Shown piece after piece: positions 57,234 through 64,000 of a stretch of DNA of 64,000 bases; the first letter of the stretch is position 1; the number at the start of each line of letters is the position of its first letter. The stretch is taken from the NCBI RefSeq assembly GCF_963576675.1, contig NC_088916.1:82601501-82665500 (forward strand), read 5' to 3'. Under the pieces are notes generated by a model. It searched no databases. It was not told the origin of the DNA and saw only the letters and a program-made list of their open reading frames with translations. Source of the DNA: Euphorbia lathyris (Eukaryota > Streptophyta > Magnoliopsida > Malpighiales > Euphorbiaceae). Position numbers and translations under genes: made by a program.

Positions 57234-57242
57234 CCATATATA
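57234..57242 (-). promoter_or_regulatory. Possible TATA box of DMS3
   Basis: TATATATGG on the minus strand, about 650 bases upstream of the proposed start codon. A start near 57205 would give a 5' UTR exon in 57000-57200 (which holds 'ctctcatctggtcgat' repeats and short upstream ATGs) spliced to the exon at 56600. This is inferred from position only. Confidence 0.35.
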
Positions 57243-57506
57243 CTAGTAATCATGGGATTATTTCATTTTAATTCTTATATTTTCTGAGTTTTAAAAAAAA
57301 ACCCTTATACTTTCAAAGTTTTTTTAAAAAACCCCTAAAGTATCCCAGAGGTGTCCCCGCGTATCCCCTCATTTAAAAAAAGAAAAGAAAAAAGGGGATA
57401 CTTCCTAGGGGTGTCCCGTATGTATCCCGATGAATCACCGCATCCGGAATATCAGATATGCGTACGGTGACCTCCAGAAAGTATCAATGCTTCATAGCAG
57501 CTCTAA

Positions 57507-57828
57507 GACCATCTCCAACCCAACATCAAACCGTATGCATCAAAATACGGTCATTTATCATCAAATTTGATGCTCCATCAAATTTTTTGATGGAGCATCA
57601 TTTAATAAAATAATATTATTTATTTTCTTTTTCATTTATTTTATATACATAAAAACCAGAAATCAAGAATCATTTAACACTAATAATCAATCCATGCAAA
57701 ATCATTTAACTCTAATAATGATAAAATGGGTTGGAGTAAAAACATTGTAGCAATATCAAAACAGAGAGAGAAAATGATAAAAACATGGTTTGATGCAGTA
57801 AATTTGATGAAATGTGTTGGAGATGATC
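57507..57828. mobile_element. PIF/Harbinger-like MITE with TAA target duplication
   Basis: The left end GACCATCTCCAACCCA and the right end (reverse complement GATCATCTCCAACACA) are terminal inverted repeats of about 14-16 bases. TAA flanks both sides (57504-57506, 57829-57831), matching the 3-bp TTA/TAA target of this superfamily. The body is 322 bp, AT-rich and without a frame, and includes a local hairpin 'atgctccatcaaa.ttttttgatggagcat'. It lies about 300 bp upstream of the DMS3 promoter. Confidence 0.8.
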
Positions 57829-57831
57829 TAA

Positions 57832-59510
57832 GCCCTGGTTAGTTGCAAACTGAAGAGAACAGTTCATTATACCCAAAAAGCAATATTACCATCCATACGT
57901 GGTTCAGATCAACGCGGTTAGGTTTTGACAACAACAAATTTAACTTGTCAAAACTAATTTGTGTGACTCACTTATATACCAAGTAAAACAAAATTCACTT
58001 GAAATTATATGATTATTGATTTATACATGTGACCAAGATCAGGTAACAAGTTATCACTGCATATTGATATTACTCGACGAGTAACACCTTTCATTCGAAG
58101 TCAATATATTAGTTGGACAAATAATCATTGAGTTATACAGTCATTTATATGAAATTAGCCCTTTTAAATTTAATGAAATATTTAGATTTTGTTTTTAACG
58201 TCTTCTAAACACTATATTTTTTTTTCATGTGTATACATATGATTGTGATTTGTTACTCATGAGTTAACAAATTACGAACACGTGCAATGGAGATGGCATG
58301 ATTTGTGACATAGAAGATAATTTAAGGAATTATTTTCAAATTGAACGAACTTGTCAACGTTGAGAGTAATATTGCTCTTAATTGTCAATCTTAGAGGCAC
58401 AGTTGCACAATTTTAGATGTTAGAGGTAAAATTGCACATACCTATCAATGTTGAGGCTATTTTTACATCTTATCTGAGTTTCAAATTTTCTATTAGTATG
58501 TGTTCACCGCTTACCCTTCCTCGCTAACCAATCTTTAATCAAATAAATATTTCTATTAGTATGGATGAAATTGAGTTTACTTAAAAATGTTATGCATAAA
58601 ATTTTATTATTTTATATATTTAGTGTACATATGTACTTTCTGAAAAAATATTAGGATCAAATTTAGAACTTATCCGTAAATTAATTATGTATGAAAATTA
58701 TAACAAATTTATTTAAGATATAACACCTCATTTCAAATGGCCAATTTTTTATTTTTCAATTTTCACATTTTTTAAATACAAAATTTATTTGTTGCAATAA
58801 AATGAACAAGAGAGTGGAGAATTTATCTATACATGAGTACTCATGGTTGTAATATAAAATAGGTATACTTTGTAAGTTCACCAGGTTCAAAAAATTTATC
58901 TAGATACAATATATATTTATCTTTTGAAATGGAGTCCTCGTTTTAATTAGATGCCGTAAAATATAGTTTTCTGCTTATTTATTTTTAAAAATAATATGTG
59001 AATTTATAGTCATAAAAAACATTTTTTATGAATATAAAAAATAATAAAAATATATATTTTTTTTAATTTTTCTAAATGACATATAGTTTTGAATAAAAAA
59101 TAAACTAAGCGGATAACCATCATAAGTGATATGATGTAAAATATGGCAACTTATCTTTGACCTATTTCAAACAAAAGAAACATTGAATCTAAGCAATATC
59201 GTCTCAATTGGTAAGCAGTTACATATATAAACAAAAATTATAATATTTATTTTAGGAAAAAGGAATAAATAAAATTATAATAATTAAATATTTAGGAAAA
59301 TGACGTTATTTTCAGAATTTCCATTAAGCAGTTACATATATAAACAAAAATGAATAATATTTAATTTATAAGTTTTTATTTTTTTTTAAACCATTTATTT
59401 TATGAGTTTTAAATAATGAAGTAGTTTCTATATATACAATGGGTAGGTGAGTTTATTTGTATAATGCTAGTTTTACACCTTATTGAAAGAGAATATAAAA
59501 AGATCTTCAT
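57832..59510. other. AT-rich DNA, nothing recognised
   Basis: No coding feature. The phrase 'agcagttacatatataaacaaaaa' occurs twice (about 59214 and 59329). Confidence 0.3.
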
Positions 59511-59630
59511 GGCTGCTCTGGCTAATATTGCACATGTCGCGGGCAATGACTAATCATGAGGAGGACTTGTTTCCTCCTCTAGTTATGGTTGATCGCGGAC
59601 GACATTGTGCAATATTAGCCACCAGTAGTC
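59511..59630. ncRNA. Candidate miRNA-like hairpin
   Basis: GGCTAATATTGCACA (59520-59534) pairs exactly with TGTGCAATATTAGCC (59606-59620). The stem continues inward with bulges through 'tgtcgcgg...aatgactaatcatgaggagga' and closes on GAGGAGGA/TCCTCCTC around a 6-base loop (59566-59571). The foldback of about 100 nt with a nearly continuous stem of about 48 bp is of plant MIRNA size. No known miRNA was recognised and the strand of any transcript is unknown. Confidence 0.4.
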
Positions 59631-61502
59631 TTTCTTTAGCCACAAAGTGTTTTAGCACAAGTCAACAGTTATGGAAGGTGTTTTTCTTCTTGCAGATTCA
59701 TACAAATTTAATCAACAAATCAGAGTTATCAAGGTTTTTTTCATCTTGCAGATTCATAAAAAAATTAGTCAACAAATTTCCATATTATGTTCTTTCATTA
59801 TCCATTTGATTAGATCTGTTTTTAATTTGTGAATTGTACTGCAGTCTCGTATAGATTATAGGTTTGATTACCTTTTGGGAAGGAAAAATTAGTGAATAAA
59901 TTAGGGTCGGACTTCTTCTTTTTTTCGATTTCTGATTTGCAGATGAACATTTTTAATTTGAATTGATTTTTTTTTTTAATAATTGGGTTCTTAATTCGAA
60001 GATGAACATATTTTTTATTATTTTCCTGCTTTTTTCCACCCAATTCAAGCTTGTATGTATATTTGTTTATTCAATCAATGGATTTTGAATATGGGATGAT
60101 TCAATAAAGTTATCTTACCAATTAGGTTTTTCAGTTCTTGGTTCTGCAACGGAACTGCTGGAATTTTAGAGTTTTTATCAAATTAGGCTTCTTCTTCTTA
60201 CTTTAATTTTTTATCCAATCCTAATCCAACCCCTAAGTTTTGTTTTAATTCAAACTGTTATTCTTGACAATTAAAGCAGCTTAGTCTGGAATCTCTTTTT
60301 TTTTTTGGGTTAAATGAGAAATTATATCCTAATCGAACATTAATATGTAATTCTAAAATATAATTTTTTATTTGGAGGCATAATTCCATGGTTTTCTTAC
60401 AAAATGGTTAAGAAAAATTGAATAAAATGGTTAAGATTTTACAATGACATTTACATGTCAAACAACATATCTTTTTTAATTTACATTTTTTTTCTTGTCT
60501 TAGTACAAATGGAAAGAGTGATGTAAAGAGATTTGTTGTGTTCACAACAAAGAGTGATGTATATAGTTTTATTTTGTACATTTCATTAGAGAAGTTTTGA
60601 TAGGTATACCATTGATTACGACACTGGGTGTATTCTGTGGTGCCTAAGATTTTATGGGGTGAATTAGCAAAGGTTGTGTATCCTAATTTGGAGCATAGTT
60701 TGTCTCTTACAAAAATAAAATGCAGATTACTGGCTGTTAATTAATGAGACTGAACACATTAACTATTAGTTCTTCATATTATGGAATAGTTTGCTCATGT
60801 TTTCCATCTCCTAACATCAAGTGATTCATAGTTGTAGAATCAATTGGACCTTAGGTTAGTATTTACTTGGATTGTCAAGAATTTCAAATGACAGAATTCT
60901 AGATTTCATCAAATAGGAGAAACACTATGTTTTGTTATATAACTCTAAATGCTTAAGAATTGAATGTAGATATTGATGCATTATTCATCAGTTCATATCA
61001 ATTTTAATAATTCTGAAATAATTTATGTACAAATAATTTCTTTACATAATTCTTGCACGTTAAATGCATGTTTACAGGTTCTAGAATTGTATTTCTCTCA
61101 ATGAATGCTTCTCTTCCCTCTGTTGCTTTATGGCTCTAATACTTTCTCCTATCCTACTGCTGACGAAGGTTTACAAGTCAACAAATTTTGTTCACATTAC
61201 AGCCATCACCACTTTATAGAATTGAAGTCTTAACTTTTATTTATTGCATCTTATATTTTCTGCAGCATGTGCAAATTAGCAATTTTGATTTTTGATAATG
61301 TGGGTATCCTTGACCTGTTAAATAATGTACATCAGTTTTTATGGGATATTCAAAGAAATCAAATATACCAGTCTTTTGGTTAGCATTAATTGTTTGAAAT
61401 GCATTTAATCTGTTCAATCTTCATTAAGGTACAAAGGAAGAAAGTAGCTCATTCATTGCTCCCAAGACATGATCACTCTATTGAGCTTTCAAATAATGAC
61501 CA
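59631..61502. other. No gene recognised
   Basis: AT-rich. A short duplication 'cttgcagattcata' with '(c)aacaaat' (about 59691 and 59746) follows the hairpin. No supportable exons were found on either strand. Confidence 0.3.
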
Positions 61503-61706
61503 TTATATATAGCTATTTTCCTTGTCTATCTTGGCCTGTCTTTGAGAATCATTGGGAAGCTGTCTGTTGTAGCCATCAATAACAAACCGGTATTTGACGT
61601 CAGATTTGGAAAGCCTATCCATATCTCTGTTGATTTCATCCATTCTTATCACTTCCACGTCTGCAGTTATGTGATGCTTTGCACAGAAGTCTAGCATCTC
61701 CTGAGT
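61503..61706 (-). pseudogene. Last exon of a cinnamyl-alcohol-dehydrogenase-like gene
   Basis: After a good acceptor ('acacaattcag', minus strand), the exon codes [18 protein letters not shown], then [17 protein letters not shown], the C-terminal signature of plant CAD/mannitol-dehydrogenase-type zinc alcohol dehydrogenases. These reduce cinnamaldehydes or related substrates with NADPH. The family usually ends a few residues after the VID motif; here the frame continues about 20 unrelated residues to TAA. No other CAD exon (zinc sites, GLGGVG motif) was seen upstream to 62.6 kb. It is thus an isolated exon, probably a captured or left-over fragment. Confidence 0.75.
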
Positions 61707-61942
61707 CTGAATTGTGTAATGGATATGGCTTGATTGGCTTACCTTTCTTTGATTTAGTATAGCTTGTACTGTATTAAAGAATCAAGTTGACTTCTTTGAA
61801 ACTTCAGGTTTAGTGTCAACAAGTCTTGCTAGGCATATGCTAGGCAGTTCCTATGTATGAAGGTTACCAACAAAAGCCATATTTGGAATCAACGCATGTA
61901 TTGTTCCCCTGTAAGAATTAATTAGATTTGAAAGATAGGAAA

Positions 61943-62197
61943 TCATATATATACTTCAGCTAACTCATATTTAATGGATTGGGAAATGTGAACCTGAATA
62001 CGGGCATGAAACCAGAAGGATACACATACTACAAAACGGTTCTGGTATGATGTCCTTGAGCTTTTTGTTTGTGTTGTAACCGGTACAACATCAACTTTCA
62101 ATTGGGTTCCGTTTTTCACCGGCGAAGTTCTGCAATCAAGAATAGAATATCCTTTTTTGTTCTTCTTGAAGCCGGGTAGATCTGCTGATGCACTCAC
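61943..62197 (-). other. Unassigned minus-strand open frame upstream of the CAD exon
   Basis: An 84-codon frame codes GYSILDCRTSPVKNGTQLKV and VTTQTKSSRTSYQNRF and might be an exon, but no family is recognised and it does not resemble CAD. Confidence 0.2.
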
Positions 62198-62762
62198 ATC
62201 TTGTCAAAAAATTTCTTCCTCTTTCTTCACCATTTCTTTTCCTGTACCAAATTAAAGTTTTTTTTCTCAGTTCTGAACTGCCATAGTTGTCTATAAATTT
62301 GCGATTCTCATTACCCCCTCAATGATGATTGCCTCCTTGATTCAGATTGTTACTGTTATTGCCCTGTTTTCTCCTCTGAATGCTGGAATATAAGAGGTCT
62401 TTTAAGAAAAAGATAGTAGACAAGAAACATGAATGCAGTTTAAAGAATGCAGAAACAAAAGAGAAAGACTAAGATACCATAACAATATCATAACAAGATC
62501 TCAACTAGAAAGGGAAATAAGAAGAAAGAGATTAGATTGAGATTTAGTTTACAAGATACACAATAAGGCTTTATATATAACCTTACTATAGTTTCTGATT
62601 TTTTTATAAAGGAATTTAATGATAAAAGGATCATAGTTTTTGAACTTTCACACACCCCACAAGATTGACAATTGTTATAGTGAGCTACAGGACAAAACGG
62701 GGACGCATTCAGAGAATGGACGAAGAAATGACGAGCAAAACAGTTTTTGGGTATTTTTACAT
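62198..62762. other. Intergenic, nothing recognised
   Basis: No gene or structured repeat is supported. Confidence 0.3.
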
Positions 62763-62816
62763 AGGTCTCGACGAGACCTAATTAGATCAGAGAGAGGTCA
62801 GGTCTCGGCGAGACCT
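62763..62816. repeat. Paired palindromes AGGTCTCGNCGAGACCT
   Basis: AGGTCTCGACGAGACCT (62763-62779) and AGGTCTCGGCGAGACCT (62800-62816) are each 17-base inverted repeats differing only in the central base, separated by 20 bases. They sit directly before the second copy of the long non-coding repeat. Confidence 0.75.
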
Positions 62817-62824
62817 ATTTCAGC

Positions 62825-64000
62825 AAGTTGCAATTGGCGGCTCCTCCTTTCTATACAAGCCCATACTCTTAACTCATATTTCGGTCAATCGCTTTTTACT
62901 CACCATAGTATCAAGAGATTGGTGGAAAACTACGTTTTTAGACTCGATAGCAAGTCGATGTGGTTTCTAACACTTTAATGTTAGGATTTCTCATTTACTT
63001 AATGCTTCCTTGTCTTATTTAAGTAACTATTGGTCCGGTTAGGTAAATAGGAGTCAAGGAATAGAACGAGGTGATCTAAGGTCTTAACACCAAGTTTCTT
63101 TTAGAAATCACCATCTTAAAATCACGAATTTCTCTTCGGTGTTTTATTTCAATAGCTTTGATTTGACTCAAACTTAGAATGTGAACCAGACTCCCTAGTG
63201 TTTTACAACATAGTTTTTAACAACAAAAGTTTTTATCGCTATTCAAAACCAACCTTTTCAAATTAATCGTTTAGACTTCAACAACCCGTAGATAGCTAAT
63301 GCTTGTCCAGAATCTCTGTGGGATCGATCTTTATACGTAAGTATACTGTATTACTTGGAGGGGTAAAAGATAGGAAATGGAGGCGTGTAATTGTTTCTAG
63401 TTTTTTTTTCAATGTTTTGGAAACACAACCCCAACCCAAGTATTAATGTCCTAAAGTATCAATTAGTTCCCGAAACAAACTTTAAAACCAGGTCTTGAAT
63501 AGCATTAACTTGTGATAGGATAAACATTCATTTGACAATTCTAAAATTCTAAAATTGAATCGTTGGGTCATGAATAAAAACTTGAATAACTCTTTTTGAA
63601 TAAATACTCATTTTTAGACATTTACCCATAGTTGAAACACTTCAACTTGTAGCACACAAACGAACCAATGGAGAGATACTTTGAGCCACGAGCACATTAA
63701 ATAGCTCGATTATTTTTCTTTGATGTGGGATCCACACTTGTTTTTAACTATAGGGCTTGCATCAAATACTAACCGAAACCACACGCATCGAACTAGGAAT
63801 TTGATATGATTAAGGCCTTTTTTCATTTCGCCACCACATAAACCAATAGCCTACCCGAAATCATTTTCCCTTGTTCACCATTTTGAGCCTTGCCCTTGTT
63901 TTGCCACCACAATATAACCCTATTCCATCACTTTCTATCCAAAAATCCCAGAATCTATGAGTTTCTAATAGATAAATATGAGTCTAAAAAAGAGTGCATC
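62825..64000 (+). repeat. Long non-coding repeat, copy 2, running off the window
   Basis: Direct copy of 49042-50389 with scattered substitutions and a few indels (this copy has extra pieces at about 63205, 63250 and 63525, and lacks about 330 bp present near 49100-49427). It continues past the window end. Confidence 0.75.

Noticed and set aside
49042..64000. The two long repeat copies as LTRs of one giant element
   Set aside because: No primer site or purine tract adjoins them and the intervening 12 kb holds an intact host gene. Independent insertions are simpler.

Overview
The window is nuclear DNA of a flowering plant, probably a eudicot. The evidence is plant-type LTR retrotransposons with initiator-Met primer sites, a Sirevirus, plant SINEs, hAT/Mutator/Harbinger MITEs, a spliced copy of the plant-only RdDM gene DMS3, and a DRM-type methyltransferase relic. 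The species cannot be named from sequence alone. The DNA is AT-rich and repeat-dominated. Only two genes look intact: a small intronless ELOF1-like gene (8.5 kb, + strand) and DMS3 (52.2-57.2 kb, - strand, seven coding exons).

Layout. 0-8.4 kb: LTR remnants, a 291-bp TRIM, a Sirevirus-like solo LTR and a 723-bp fold-back MITE with a 10-bp target duplication. 8.5 kb: ELOF1. 9.9-15.7 kb: a Ty3/gypsy element whose gag-pol is one frame broken only by four nonsense codons, preceded by a second copy of its own pol tail. 17.5-28.7 kb: a field of relics, namely an inverted pair of promoter-like repeats, a head-to-head inverted gene duplication, a 5'-truncated SINE, a DRM methyltransferase pseudogene whose first part is also present as an inverted copy (a hairpin), a 500-bp fold-back element and a hAT MITE. 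29.9-45.5 kb: a non-autonomous gypsy relative (TR-GAG type, - strand, perfect GATTT target duplication) carrying an 11.2-kb Sirevirus inside one of its LTRs. 45.8-49 kb: a CACTA-like end, an inverted gene-fragment duplication and scrambled copia gag and pol pieces. 49-51 kb and 62.8-64 kb: direct copies of a long non-coding repeat on either side of DMS3. 57-64 kb: a Harbinger-like MITE, a miRNA-like hairpin and a cinnamyl-alcohol-dehydrogenase exon.

How the parts relate. The gypsy element at 10 kb and the TR-GAG element at 30-45 kb share LTR ends, leader, primer-site context and gag N-terminus, so the former looks like the autonomous family of the latter. DMS3 acts in RNA-directed DNA methylation. 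The DRM relic derives from the methyltransferase of the same pathway and sits as a hairpin about 28 kb away. That coincidence is the most provocative point here, although a functional link is only inferred. All calls rest on reading the sequence; no database search was run.
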